This document shows positions 1 through 8,374 of a DNA stretch of 64,000 nucleotides, piece by piece; within the stretch, counting starts at the first letter, position 1; the number at the start of each line of letters is the position of its first letter. A model generated the notes under the pieces. The model ran no database searches and was not told the origin of the DNA. It saw nothing but the letters and a program-made list of their open reading frames with translations. Made by a program: the position numbers and the translations under genes. Source of the stretch: Prado023 sp963736425 (lineage in GTDB: Bacteria > Actinomycetota > Actinomycetes > S36-B12 > CAIYMF01); NCBI GenBank assembly GCA_963736425.1, contig CAVTOX010000014.1, positions 310,001 to 374,000 of the forward strand, read 5' to 3'.

Positions 1-669
1 GTGCAGAAGGCCGCGATCCAGATGTGCCGTGAGTCCGGCAAGCCGGTGATCGTGGCCACCCAGATGCTGGAGTCGATGATGGAGAACTCCCGGCCGAGCC
101 GCGCTGAGGCCTCGGACGTCGCCAACGCGGTCCTCGACGGTGCCGACGCGGTGATGCTCTCGGGTGAGACCAGCGTGGGCAAGCACCCGAACCTCGTCGT
201 CCAGACCATGGCCAGGATCGTGGACTACACCGAGGAGAACGGCCTCGAACGCCTGCCCAAGCTGCCCAAGCGCAAGAACCTCAGCGTCGCGGAGGCCATC
301 ACCAAGGAGGCAGTGGACGTCGCGAAGACCATCGGCGCGAGCTATCTGGTGGCCTTCACGGAGACAGGGCAGTCGGCGCGTGTCATGGCAGCCTCGAGGC
401 CGCGCATTCCCATGATGGCTTTCACCCCGAACGCTGCCGTGCGCCAGCAGCTCTCGGTGGTCTGGGGCATGCACACATCGCTGGTCCCGCCGGCGACGCA
501 CACCGACCAGATGGTCGAGCAGATCGACGCCGAGCTCCTGGCCAAGGACGAGACCCGTGCGGGCGAGCGCTGCGTGCTCATCGCTGGCGTCCCGCCGGGA
601 ATTGCCGGCTCCACCAACAGCATGCGCGTGCACGTCATCGGGACGGGATCGGTCGAACGCCGGCTCTGA
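1..669 (+). CDS. pyk: pyruvate kinase, C-terminal part (5' end outside window)
   Basis: Pyruvate kinase makes pyruvate and ATP from phosphoenolpyruvate and ADP in the last step of glycolysis. The visible 222 residues open with the conserved GKPVIVATQMLESM stretch and continue with SRAEASDVANAVLDGADAVMLSGETSVGKHP, given here only as a description of the end of the TIM barrel that carries the active site. The remaining part is the C-terminal regulatory domain. The gene runs in from the left edge, so the first base in the window is not the start; a full enzyme has about 470-480 residues. The stop is at 667-669. It is followed by 66 bases and then bldD. In S. coelicolor bldD also lies beside pyrR, but the gene on its other side differs. 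Confidence 0.95.
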   Translation: MQKAAIQMCRESGKPVIVATQMLESMMENSRPSRAEASDVANAVLDGADAVMLSGETSVGKHPNLVVQTMARIVDYTEENGLERLPKLPKRKNLSVAEAITKEAVDVAKTIGASYLVAFTETGQSARVMAASRPRIPMMAFTPNAAVRQQLSVVWGMHTSLVPPATHTDQMVEQIDAELLAKDETRAGERCVLIAGVPPGIAGSTNSMRVHVIGTGSVERRL

Positions 670-735
670 GCTGCTCCCCGGGTTGCATCCTTACCGTCAC
701 TCTCCGTAACCTGTAGCACGACGTGAGGAGTGGTG

Positions 736-1224
736 ATGTCGAACGACTACGCGAAGGCGTTGGGTGCGAAGCTGCGTGCCGTGCGCAACCAGCAGGGGCT
801 GTCCCTGCAGGGGGTCGAGGCCAAGTCGCACGGCGCCTGGAAGGCCGTCGTCGTGGGGTCCTACGAACGTGGCGACCGCGCCGTCACCGTGCAGCGACTG
901 GCTGAGCTCGCCGAGTTCTACGGCGTCCCGATGGCCGAGCTCCTGCCCGAGCCGGCCTCCACTGCCATCAGCGAGCCCCCGCCGAAGCTGGTCATCGACC
1001 TCGAGCGCCTCGGCCAGGTTCCGGCGAACAAGGCCGGACCGCTGGCACGCTACGTCGCCGCGATCCAGGCCCAGCGTGGTGACTACAACGGCCGCATCCT
1101 GTCCATCCGCCAGGACGACCTGCGCACACTCGCGGTGATCTACGACGAGGCTCCCGGCGCCCTGGCCGATCAGCTCGTCGCCTGGGGAGTGCTCAACCCG
1201 GACGCTCGGCGCATCATCGACTGA
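736..1224 (+). CDS. bldD: BldD, c-di-GMP-responsive developmental repressor
   Basis: 162 residues, nearly collinear with Streptomyces BldD. An XRE-type helix-turn-helix DNA-binding domain covers about residues 1-70 (GSYERGDRAVTVQRLAELA is the core) and a C-terminal domain follows a short linker. The cyclic di-GMP signature RxD-X8-RxxD is fully present as R114-G-D116 and R125-Q-D-D128, the same numbering as in S. coelicolor. In that family a c-di-GMP tetramer dimerises BldD so that it represses sporulation genes. Two earlier in-frame GTG codons exist (730, 733), but GAGGAG at 725-730 is placed correctly only for ATG 736. A TTAC-N12-GTAA imperfect dyad lies in the upstream gap (691-710) and could be an operator; that is only a guess. 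It sits directly before pyrR, as in Streptomyces. Confidence 0.95.
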   Translation: MSNDYAKALGAKLRAVRNQQGLSLQGVEAKSHGAWKAVVVGSYERGDRAVTVQRLAELAEFYGVPMAELLPEPASTAISEPPPKLVIDLERLGQVPANKAGPLARYVAAIQAQRGDYNGRILSIRQDDLRTLAVIYDEAPGALADQLVAWGVLNPDARRIID

Positions 1225-1261
1225 TCCCGCGGGTCCCCGCCCGGGCGTCGGACGGCACGGC

Positions 1262-1267
1262 TAGGAT
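1262..1267 (+). promoter_or_regulatory. candidate -10 element of the pyrR operon
   Basis: TAGGAT lies 27 bases before the PyrR RNA hairpin, so a transcript starting near 1274 would carry the hairpin in its leader. No clear -35 box is visible, which is common in high-GC actinobacterial promoters. Inferred from position and sequence only. Confidence 0.45.
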
Positions 1268-1293
1268 GAGCCGCGAAGTCGATCCCCGACGAT

Positions 1294-1329
1294 CTCCTTT
1301 AACGACCGTCCCGTGAGGCGGGGAAGGAG
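1294..1329 (+). promoter_or_regulatory. PyrR-binding RNA element that masks the pyrR ribosome binding site
   Basis: CTCCTT at 1294-1299 is exactly complementary to AAGGAG at 1324-1329, the Shine-Dalgarno sequence of pyrR. Between them is TCCCGTGAGG, which fits the PyrR loop consensus UCCNGNGAGG. In mycobacteria PyrR with UMP binds such a hairpin and blocks translation rather than causing transcription attenuation. The same design, with a 20-base identical 3' part, recurs before carB (9428-9462). High confidence in the element, based on sequence; the mechanism is taken from the family. Confidence 0.88.
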
Positions 1330-1334
1330 TGGGC

Positions 1335-1872
1335 GTGCCCACCCGCGTGCTCGATCAGTCCGATATCACCCGCGCGCTGTCGCGCATCGCCCACGAGATC
1401 CTCGAGCGCGAGAAGGGCGCGGAGAATCTCGTCCTGCTGGGAATCCCCAGCCGTGGAGTGCCCCTGGCCCACAGGATCGCCGAGCGTATCGCCGCGATCG
1501 AGCCGGGCTCCGCGACACCTGTGGGGTCGCTGGACATCACGATGTTCCGCGACGACCTGCGGCTGCGCCCGGCCCGTGCGCTGGAGCGCACTGAGGTTCC
1601 CGTGGGTGGGATCGATGGGCGGACGGTGGTGCTCGTCGACGACGTCCTGTTCAGCGGTCGCAGCGTACGCGCCGCGCTCGATGCCCTGTCCGAGCTCGGG
1701 CGACCCCAGGGCGGTGCGCCTCGCCGTGCTCGTGGACCGAGGGCACCGGGAGTTCCCGATCCGTGCCGACTACGTGGGCAAGAACGTCCCGACCTCGCTG
1801 CGCGAGTCGGTGCAGGTGCGCCTGGTCGAGATCGACGGCACCGACGAGGTCGTCATCGGGGAGGACGCATGA
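1335..1872 (+). CDS. pyrR: PyrR bifunctional regulator / uracil phosphoribosyltransferase, frameshifted as given
   Basis: PyrR senses UMP, binds pyr mRNA and can convert uracil and PRPP to UMP. The PRPP-binding loop VVLVDDVLFSGRSVRAALD is intact. The reading frame from GTG 1335 breaks at the CCCC run 1704-1707: with one C removed the protein continues as GRPRAVRLAVLVDRGHRE and ends at 1872 with a normal C-terminus (about 178 residues). As written, frame 3 runs on into pyrB and gives a false fused protein of about 490 residues. GTG 1335 is chosen over GTG 1329 because 1329 lies inside the AAGGAG ribosome binding site. The stop overlaps the pyrB start (ATGA). Probably a sequencing error, otherwise a broken regulator. 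Confidence 0.88.
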
Positions 1873-2801
1873 GGCGCCACCTGCTCTCGGCGGGCGACCT
1901 GACCCACGACGACGCCGTCCTGGTCCTGGACACCGCCCGCGAGCTCGCCGCGGTCAGCACCCGCGAGGTCAAGAAGCTGCCCACCCTGCGTGGGCGTACC
2001 GTCGTGAACCTGTTCTTCGAGGATTCCACCCGGACCCGGATCTCGTTCGAGGCGGCAGCCAAGCGGTTGTCGGCGGACGTCATCAACTTCTCCGCCAAGG
2101 GCTCGAGCGTCTCCAAGGGGGAGAGCCTCAAGGACACCGCGATGACCCTGCAGGCGATGGGGGCCGATGGCGTGGTCATCCGCCACGGTGCCAGCGGCGC
2201 ACCGCACCGCCTGGCGAACTCCGGGTGGATCGAGGCGGCGGTGGTCAACGCCGGGGACGGCACCCACGAGCACCCCACCCAGGCGCTGCTCGACGCCTAC
2301 ACGATGCGCGACCACCTCGCCGGGGGCGAGGGCGACCTGGCGGGCCAGCGGGTGACCATCGTCGGCGATGTCCTGCACTCCCGGGTCGCCCGGTCCAACG
2401 TTCTGCTGCTGCACACCCTGGGTGCCCACGTCACGCTGGTCGCCCCGCCCACCCTGCTTCCGGTGGGCGTGGAGACCTGGCCGTGCGAGGTCTCCTACGA
2501 CCTCGACGCGCCGCTGCCCGACACCGATGCGGTGATGATGCTGCGCGTGCAGCGTGAGCGGATGGGTGCGGCGTTCTTCCCGAGCGAGCGGGAGTATGCC
2601 CGCCGCTACGGCCTCGACTCGCGCCGTGCGGGCATGCTCCCCGGGCACGCGATCGTGATGCACCCAGGGCCCATGAACCGCGGCATGGAGATCACCGCGG
2701 AGGTCGCTGACGGTCCGCGCTCGGTGATCGTCGAACAGGTCACCAACGGTGTGAGCGTCCGGATGGCCGTGCTCTACCTGCTTCTTGGAGGACGCTCATG
2801 A
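1869..2801 (+). CDS. pyrB: aspartate carbamoyltransferase catalytic subunit
   Basis: 310 residues. Joins carbamoyl phosphate and aspartate to N-carbamoyl-aspartate, the committed step of pyrimidine synthesis. The carbamoyl phosphate site FFEDSTRTRISFE and the motif HPTQALLDAYTM are clear, and the C-terminus carries HPGPMNRGMEI. No regulatory PyrI gene is present, as is usual in actinobacteria. Start and stop overlap both neighbours by ATGA (pyrR before, pyrC after), so it is translationally coupled in the pyrR operon and thus under the PyrR hairpin at 1294-1329. Confidence 0.97.
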   Translation: MRRHLLSAGDLTHDDAVLVLDTARELAAVSTREVKKLPTLRGRTVVNLFFEDSTRTRISFEAAAKRLSADVINFSAKGSSVSKGESLKDTAMTLQAMGADGVVIRHGASGAPHRLANSGWIEAAVVNAGDGTHEHPTQALLDAYTMRDHLAGGEGDLAGQRVTIVGDVLHSRVARSNVLLLHTLGAHVTLVAPPTLLPVGVETWPCEVSYDLDAPLPDTDAVMMLRVQRERMGAAFFPSEREYARRYGLDSRRAGMLPGHAIVMHPGPMNRGMEITAEVADGPRSVIVEQVTNGVSVRMAVLYLLLGGRS

Positions 2802-4096
2802 CCTACCTGATCACCGGCGCACGCCCCTTGGGCGGGGAGGCCGTCGACCTGCGCATCGAGGCCGCGACGATCACCGGGATCGGTGCGGCCGGCTCGCTGT
2901 CGGCCGACGGCGCGACCGTCGTCGAGGCCGACGGGCTGATCGCCCTGCCGGGCCTCGTGGACCTGCACACGCACCTGCGCGAGCCGGGCCGGGAGGACGC
3001 CGAGACGGTCCTGACCGGATCGCGGGCCGCGGCCCTGGGCGGCTTCACGGCCGTCCACGCGATGGCCAACACCGATCCGGTGGCCGACACGGCTGGCGTC
3101 GTCGAGCAGGTCTGGCACCTGGGCAAGCGTGCGGGCCTGGTCGACGTGTTCCCGGTGGGTGCGGTCACCGTCGGCCTCGGTGGCCAGAGGCTGGCCGAGC
3201 TCGGGGCCATGGCTGATTCCGATGCGGGCGTACGGGTGTTCTCCGATGACGGCAGGTGCGTCTCCGACGCGGTGCTCATGCGCCGTGCGCTGGAGTACGT
3301 GAAGGCCTTCGATGGGGTCATCGCCCAGCACTCCCAGGAGCCCCGGCTGACCGAGGACGCCCAGATGAACGAGGGCGAGCTGTCCGGCCGCCTCGGCCTG
3401 CGCGGCTGGCCCGCGGTCGCCGAGGAGGCGATCATCGCCCGCGACGTCCTGCTCGCCGAGCATGTCGGATCCCGCCTGCACGTCTGCCACGTCTCGACGG
3501 CAGGGTCGGTGGAGATCATCCGGTGGGCGAAGTCCCGCGGCATCGACGTGACCGCCGAGGTGACGCCGCACCACCTGCTGCTCGCCGAGGACCTCGCCGC
3601 CACCTACGACCCGGTCTACAAGGTCAACCCGCCCTTGCGTCGCTCCGAGGACGTCGCGGCGGTGCGGGCCGGCCTGGCAGATGGGACGATCGACATCGTC
3701 GCCACCGACCACGCCCCGCACCCGATGGAGGACAAGGAGTGCGAGTGGGCCGCAGCGGCCTTCGGCATGCTGGGCCTCGAGCAGGCGCTGGCGGTCGTCA
3801 TCGACACGATGGTCCTCCCCGGCCTGTTGGACTGGGCCGGAGTGGCCCAGGCGATGTCCGTGCGCCCGGCCGCGATCGGGCGCCGGCCTGGTCATGGCCG
3901 TCCGATCGCCGAGGGCGAGCCGGCCAACCTCGTCCTCGTCGACCCCTCAGGGCGCGCGACGGTGGCGTCCACCGGATCGGCGTCGAAGAGCCGCAACAAC
4001 CCGTACCTCGGCCGCGACCTGCCGGCCCCGGTCGTGGCCACGTTCCTGCGCGGCCGTCCTACTGTCCTCGACCGCGCGCTGGTGGGTCCCGCGTGA
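2798..4096 (+). CDS. pyrC: dihydroorotase
   Basis: 432 residues, class I dihydroorotase of the amidohydrolase superfamily; cyclises carbamoyl-aspartate to dihydroorotate. The metal-binding HTHLREPG (H57, H59) is near the N-terminus, further histidines lie in AQHSQE and in HVCHVS, and the metal-binding aspartate in ATDHAPHP. The start overlaps the pyrB stop (ATGA), and the stop shares one base with the next start (TGATG), continuing the coupled operon. Confidence 0.97.
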   Translation: MTYLITGARPLGGEAVDLRIEAATITGIGAAGSLSADGATVVEADGLIALPGLVDLHTHLREPGREDAETVLTGSRAAALGGFTAVHAMANTDPVADTAGVVEQVWHLGKRAGLVDVFPVGAVTVGLGGQRLAELGAMADSDAGVRVFSDDGRCVSDAVLMRRALEYVKAFDGVIAQHSQEPRLTEDAQMNEGELSGRLGLRGWPAVAEEAIIARDVLLAEHVGSRLHVCHVSTAGSVEIIRWAKSRGIDVTAEVTPHHLLLAEDLAATYDPVYKVNPPLRRSEDVAAVRAGLADGTIDIVATDHAPHPMEDKECEWAAAAFGMLGLEQALAVVIDTMVLPGLLDWAGVAQAMSVRPAAIGRRPGHGRPIAEGEPANLVLVDPSGRATVASTGSASKSRNNPYLGRDLPAPVVATFLRGRPTVLDRALVGPA

Positions 4097-4713
4097 TGCC
4101 CACGTCGATCCTCGCTGCTGAGTCGGCACCGGTCACCGCCTGGGGACCCCGCCTGTTGCTGACCGTGGTGGTGCTCGCCGTGATCGGCCTGGGCACCTGG
4201 GGGATGCTGCACGGCTGGCGAGCCCGCGAGGCGCGGCAGGCCGACATCCCGGCACCGACCCCGCCGCCGGCCGACGCACTGGCCGAGGGATCCGAGGCTG
4301 GCGTTGCCGGCCAGTACGTCGCCACCACGACCTCCGGGGACCTCCTGGACCGGATCGTCGCGCACGGCCTGGGCCACCGTGGCCGTGCCGTGCTGCGCGC
4401 GGGCGACGACGGGGTGCTGATCCAACGGGTGGGTGAGGCGGACCTGTGGATCCCGCGAGCCGACCTGCGCGCCGTCCGGCTGGGCTCCGGCCAGGCGCAG
4501 AAGGCCTTCGAGGCCGGCGGGCTGATCCTGATCACCTGGCAGCTCGGCGACCACGAGGTCGACACCGGCTTCCGGGCCGACGACCCCGACCAGCACATCG
4601 CCACGGCCAGTGCGCTGTCCGCGCTGGTCCCGACCGCGGAGCCACCTGATGACCCAGTCCCACGCAACAGGAGCCACCTGATGACCCAGTCCCACGCAAC
4701 AGGAGCCACCTGA
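4096..4713 (+). CDS. membrane-anchored PH-like protein of the pyrC-carA interval
   Basis: 205 residues, matching in place and layout the export/membrane protein Rv1382, which lies between pyrC and carA in M. tuberculosis. One N-terminal transmembrane helix (about residues 19-41, LLLTVVVLAVIGLGTWGML) is followed by a proline-rich linker and a soluble domain of about 130 residues without catalytic motifs. NCBI names this family PH-like; its role is unknown. Its last residues (MTQSHATGAT) are encoded by a 32-base tandem repeat that also forms the carA start region, so its natural C-terminus may once have been shorter. Start overlaps the pyrC stop; stop overlaps the carA ATG. Confidence 0.8.
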   Translation: MPTSILAAESAPVTAWGPRLLLTVVVLAVIGLGTWGMLHGWRAREARQADIPAPTPPPADALAEGSEAGVAGQYVATTTSGDLLDRIVAHGLGHRGRAVLRAGDDGVLIQRVGEADLWIPRADLRAVRLGSGQAQKAFEAGGLILITWQLGDHEVDTGFRADDPDQHIATASALSALVPTAEPPDDPVPRNRSHLMTQSHATGAT

Positions 4714-4720
4714 TGACCCC
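4639..4720 (+). repeat. 32-base tandem repeat duplicating the carA start region
   Basis: Two full copies of a 32-base unit and a third, partial copy begin at 4641, 4673 and 4705. Copies two and three are preceded by CAGGAG, and every copy contains GCCACCTGATGACC. This gives ATG codons at 4649, 4681 and 4713. Because 32 is not a multiple of three, they are in different frames. ATG 4713 is carA; ATG 4649 opens a 10-codon ORF ending in TGA over the next ATG; ATG 4681 is in frame with the upstream gene and likewise ends over ATG 4713. Confidence 0.9.
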
Positions 4721-5867
4721 AACACGTGCACCCGGCTCCACTCCGGCCGCCGCCGTCCTCGTGCTCGAGGACGGCCGGACGTTCACGGGCCAGGCCTACG
4801 GCGCGATCGGCACCACCGTGGGCGAGGCCGTGTTCTCCACCGGCATGTCGGGGTACCAGGAGACGCTGACCGATCCGTCCTACCACCGCCAGGTCGTCGT
4901 CATGACCGCCCCGCACATCGGCAACACCGGCGTCAACGATGAGGACCCGGAGTCAGGACGCATCTGGGTCGCCGGCTATGTCGTCCGAGACCCAGCGCGG
5001 CGGCCGTCCAACTGGCGCGCCACAAGGTCCCTGGACGAGGAGCTCCAGCGCTACGGAGTGGTCGGCATCAGCGGCGTCGACACCCGGGCGGTGACCCGGC
5101 ACCTGCGCGAGCGCGGAGCGATGCGCGCCGGGATCTTCTCCGGCGAGGCTGCCGAGCAGGGGTTCGCCACGATGCACGCAGCCGTGATGGCCAGCCCGCC
5201 GATGGCAGGTGCGGACCTCACCGCGGAGGTCACCACGGCGCAGGAGTACGTCATCGACGCGGTCGGTGCGCAGGTGGCCACTGTCCTGGCGGTCGACCTC
5301 GGCATCAAGACGATGACCCCCGTGCGGCTGGCCGAGCGGGGGATGCGGGTGCACGTCCTGCCCGCGGGGATCTCGCCGGAGGACCTGGTCGCGCGCGCTC
5401 GCGGGATCGAGGGTCCAGTGGGGGTGTTCTTCTCCAACGGTCCCGGTGACCCCGCGACGGCAGACCACGCGGTGGCGCAGGTGCGGGCCCTGCTGGCCGA
5501 GCGCATCCCCGTGTTCGGGATCTGCTTCGGAAACCAGATCCTCGGCCGGGCCCTCGGATTCGGCACCTACAAGCTGGGATACGGGCACCGCGGCATCAAC
5601 CAGCCGGTGTCCGACCGCGCCACCGGACGGGTCGAGATCACCGCGCACAACCATGGGTTCGCCGTCGATGCGCCTCTGGACCACGTCTCCGACACCGAGT
5701 TCGGCCGGGTCGAGGTGAGCCACGTCTGCCTCAATGACGACGTCGTGGAAGGACTCCGCTGCCTGGACGTGCCAGCCTTCTCCGTGCAGTACCACCCGGA
5801 GGCGGCCGCTGGGCCCCACGACTCCGCTTATCTGTTCGATCGGTTCGCCGAACTCATGGAGGTATGA
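4713..5867 (+). CDS. carA: carbamoyl phosphate synthase small (glutaminase) subunit
   Basis: 384 residues. Hydrolyses glutamine and channels ammonia to CarB for carbamoyl phosphate, used for pyrimidines and arginine. The N-terminal small-subunit domain (GEAVFSTGMSGYQETLTDPSY) is followed by a class I glutamine amidotransferase domain with nucleophile Cys271 in GICFGNQ and the His-Glu pair in QYHPEA. The F and N in the nucleophile motif are usual for actinobacterial CarA. The partner carB is not next to it but 3.6 kb away behind two unrelated genes. Start is the third ATG of a tandem repeat and overlaps the upstream stop. Confidence 0.97.
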   Translation: MTPTRAPGSTPAAAVLVLEDGRTFTGQAYGAIGTTVGEAVFSTGMSGYQETLTDPSYHRQVVVMTAPHIGNTGVNDEDPESGRIWVAGYVVRDPARRPSNWRATRSLDEELQRYGVVGISGVDTRAVTRHLRERGAMRAGIFSGEAAEQGFATMHAAVMASPPMAGADLTAEVTTAQEYVIDAVGAQVATVLAVDLGIKTMTPVRLAERGMRVHVLPAGISPEDLVARARGIEGPVGVFFSNGPGDPATADHAVAQVRALLAERIPVFGICFGNQILGRALGFGTYKLGYGHRGINQPVSDRATGRVEITAHNHGFAVDAPLDHVSDTEFGRVEVSHVCLNDDVVEGLRCLDVPAFSVQYHPEAAAGPHDSAYLFDRFAELMEV

Positions 5868-5868
5868 C

Positions 5869-8370
5869 ATGCGCTACGGGCACTTCGACGATGCGGCCCG
5901 TGAGTACGTCATCACGACCCCCCGCACCCCGTACCCGTGGATCAACTACCTCGGGTCCGAGCAGTTCTTCTCGCTGGTGTCCCACACCGCCGGGGGCTAC
6001 ACCTTCTACCGCGATGCGCGGATGCGCCGGCTCACGCGCTACCGGTACAACAACATCCCCAACGACGCCGGCGGCCGGTACTTCTACCTCAACGACGGCG
6101 GTGACGTCTGGACCCCGTCCTGGATGCCGGTCAAGGCCGATCTGGACTCCTTCGAGGCCCGGCACGGCATGGGCTACACCCGGATCACCGGCTCGCGCGG
6201 GGGCCTGACAGCCTCGGTGCTCTACTTCGTCCCCCTCGGGCGCAACGCCGAGGTCCAGCAGGTGACACTGACCAACGACTCGAGCCAGGTCAAGTCCGTC
6301 GGGCTGTTCTCCTTCCTCGAGTTCGCGCTGTGGAACGCCCACGACGACCAGACCAACTACCAGCGCAACCTGTCGCTGGCTGAGGTGGAGGTCGAGCTCG
6401 ACGGGCCGCACGGGTCGGCGATCTACCACCGGACCGAGTACCGGGAGCGCCGCGACCACTACGCGGTCTACGGGGTGAACGCCCGCGCCGCGGGCTTCGA
6501 CACCGACCGCGACACCTTCGTGGGGGCCTACAACTCACTCGGTGAGGCCGCAGTCCCGCACGCGGGGCGGGCAGCGGACTCCGTGGTGTCCGGCTGGTAC
6601 CCCATCGGATCGCACCACCTGGCCGTCGACCTGGCGCCGGGGGAGTCGCGCAGCTTCACCTTCGTCCTGGGCTACGTCGAGAACCCGCGCGAGGCCAAGT
6701 GGGCGCCGGCCGACGATGCGGCGGGCATCGCCGAGGGCCAGGTGATCGAGAAGTCCCGGGCGCACGAGCTGCTCGCGGCCTTCGCAACCGAGGAGCAGAC
6801 GCGGGCGGAGTTCGCTGCGCTGACCGAGCACTGGGACCGGCTGCTCACCACCTACACGGTGCGCTCCACTGACGAGAAGCTCGACCGGATGGTCAACATC
6901 TGGAACCAGTACCAGTGCATGGTCACGTTCAACATGTCGCGCTCGGCCTCGTACTTCGAGACCGGGATCGGCCGGGGGATGGGGTTCCGGGACTCGAACC
7001 AGGACCTGCTCGGGTTCGTGCACCTGGTCCCCGACCGCGCCCGTGAGCGGATCCTCGACATCGCCGCGACGCAGTTCCCCGACGGCTCGGCCTACCACCA
7101 GTACCAGCCACTGACCAAGCGCGGGAACAACGACGTCGGATCGGGCTTCAACGACGACCCGCTCTGGCTGATCCTGGGTGTTGCCGGGTACCTCAAGGAG
7201 ACTGGGGACTGGTCGATCCTCAACGAGATGGTCCCCTTCGACAACGACGAGGCCCAGTCCGCGCCGCTCTTCGAGCACCTGTCGCGCTCGTTCGAGTTCA
7301 CCGTCGCCAATCGTGGCCCGCACGGGCTGCCGCTGATCGGCCGGGCGGACTGGAACGACTGCCTGAACCTCAACTGCTTCTCCACCGAGCCGGGCGAGTC
7401 GTTCCAGACGACCGAGAACCAGGCCGGGGGCACCGCGGAGTCGGTCTTCATCGCGGCCATGTTCGCAGCGATCGGCCCGGAGTACGCCGAGATCGCCGAG
7501 CGACGTGGCCTGGCCGATGTCGCCGACCGAGCCCGCGGGGCCGTCGAGGACATGCGGGAGGCCGTGCTGGCCCACGGCTGGGACGGCGAGTGGTTCCTGC
7601 GGGCGTATGACTTCTACGGCAACAAGGTCGGCACCGACGAGCATGCCGAGGGCAAGATCTGGATCGAGCCGCAGGGCATGGCGATCATGGGCGGCATCGG
7701 CCTCACGGCCACTGACCCGGCCGACCCCGAGCACGCCAGCAGCGTGGCCGTGCGCGCCCTGGACTCAGTGTCCGAGCTCCTGGGGACCGATCACGGCCTG
7801 GTCCTGCAGTACCCGGCATACACCAGCTACAAGATCGAGCTCGGGGAGGTCTCCACGTACCCGCCGGGCTACAAGGAGAACGGCGGGATCTTCTGCCACA
7901 ACAACCCGTGGGTGATCATCGCCGAGACCATGGTCGGACGCGGCGAGCGGGCCTTCGACTACTACCGACGGATCACCCCGGCCTACCGCGAGGACATCTC
8001 CGAGATCCATCGGCTCGAGCCCTACGTGTACGCCCAGATGATCGCCGGCAAGCAGGCCCCCCGCCATGGCGAGGCGAAGAACTCGTGGCTGACGGGCACG
8101 GCGGCGTGGAACTTCGTGACCGTGTCGCAGTACCTGCTGGGAGTGCGCCCCGACTACGACGGCCTGATCATCGACCCGCAGATCGGGCCGGACGTCCCGA
8201 GCTGGGAGGTCACCCGCGTGGCACGCGGCGCCACCTACCGGATCAGCGTCACCAACTCCGGGGCCCCCGGTTCCCGCGCGATGCTCGTGGTCGACGGCCA
8301 GCCGATCGAGGGCAACCTGGTGCCCTATGCCCCTGCCGGTTCGGTGGTGGAGGTGCAGGCGACGCTGTAG
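5869..8370 (+). CDS. cbp: cellobiose phosphorylase (GH94)
   Basis: 833 residues, the usual size for cellobiose phosphorylases of Cellulomonas type. Splits cellobiose with phosphate to glucose-1-phosphate and glucose in the cytoplasm, without spending ATP. The typical start MRYGHFDDAAREYVITTPRT, the sugar-binding FRDSNQD (R374), GSGFNDDPLW and the DWND motif at 494-497 that carries the catalytic acid of GH94 are all present, as is WIEPQGM. There is no signal peptide. It begins one base after the carA stop with its own TGGAGGT ribosome binding site, so it looks like the last gene of the pyrR-carA transcript, an odd place for a sugar phosphorylase. Related GH94 specificities cannot be excluded. 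Confidence 0.9.
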   Translation: MRYGHFDDAAREYVITTPRTPYPWINYLGSEQFFSLVSHTAGGYTFYRDARMRRLTRYRYNNIPNDAGGRYFYLNDGGDVWTPSWMPVKADLDSFEARHGMGYTRITGSRGGLTASVLYFVPLGRNAEVQQVTLTNDSSQVKSVGLFSFLEFALWNAHDDQTNYQRNLSLAEVEVELDGPHGSAIYHRTEYRERRDHYAVYGVNARAAGFDTDRDTFVGAYNSLGEAAVPHAGRAADSVVSGWYPIGSHHLAVDLAPGESRSFTFVLGYVENPREAKWAPADDAAGIAEGQVIEKSRAHELLAAFATEEQTRAEFAALTEHWDRLLTTYTVRSTDEKLDRMVNIWNQYQCMVTFNMSRSASYFETGIGRGMGFRDSNQDLLGFVHLVPDRARERILDIAATQFPDGSAYHQYQPLTKRGNNDVGSGFNDDPLWLILGVAGYLKETGDWSILNEMVPFDNDEAQSAPLFEHLSRSFEFTVANRGPHGLPLIGRADWNDCLNLNCFSTEPGESFQTTENQAGGTAESVFIAAMFAAIGPEYAEIAERRGLADVADRARGAVEDMREAVLAHGWDGEWFLRAYDFYGNKVGTDEHAEGKIWIEPQGMAIMGGIGLTATDPADPEHASSVAVRALDSVSELLGTDHGLVLQYPAYTSYKIELGEVSTYPPGYKENGGIFCHNNPWVIIAETMVGRGERAFDYYRRITPAYREDISEIHRLEPYVYAQMIAGKQAPRHGEAKNSWLTGTAAWNFVTVSQYLLGVRPDYDGLIIDPQIGPDVPSWEVTRVARGATYRISVTNSGAPGSRAMLVVDGQPIEGNLVPYAPAGSVVEVQATL

Positions 8371-8374
8371 GGGA

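Noticed and set aside
1329..2801. A 490-residue PyrR-PyrB fusion protein
   Set aside because: The middle part (after LGRP) is out-of-frame sequence without likeness to either family; a one-base correction gives two normal genes with ATGA overlap.
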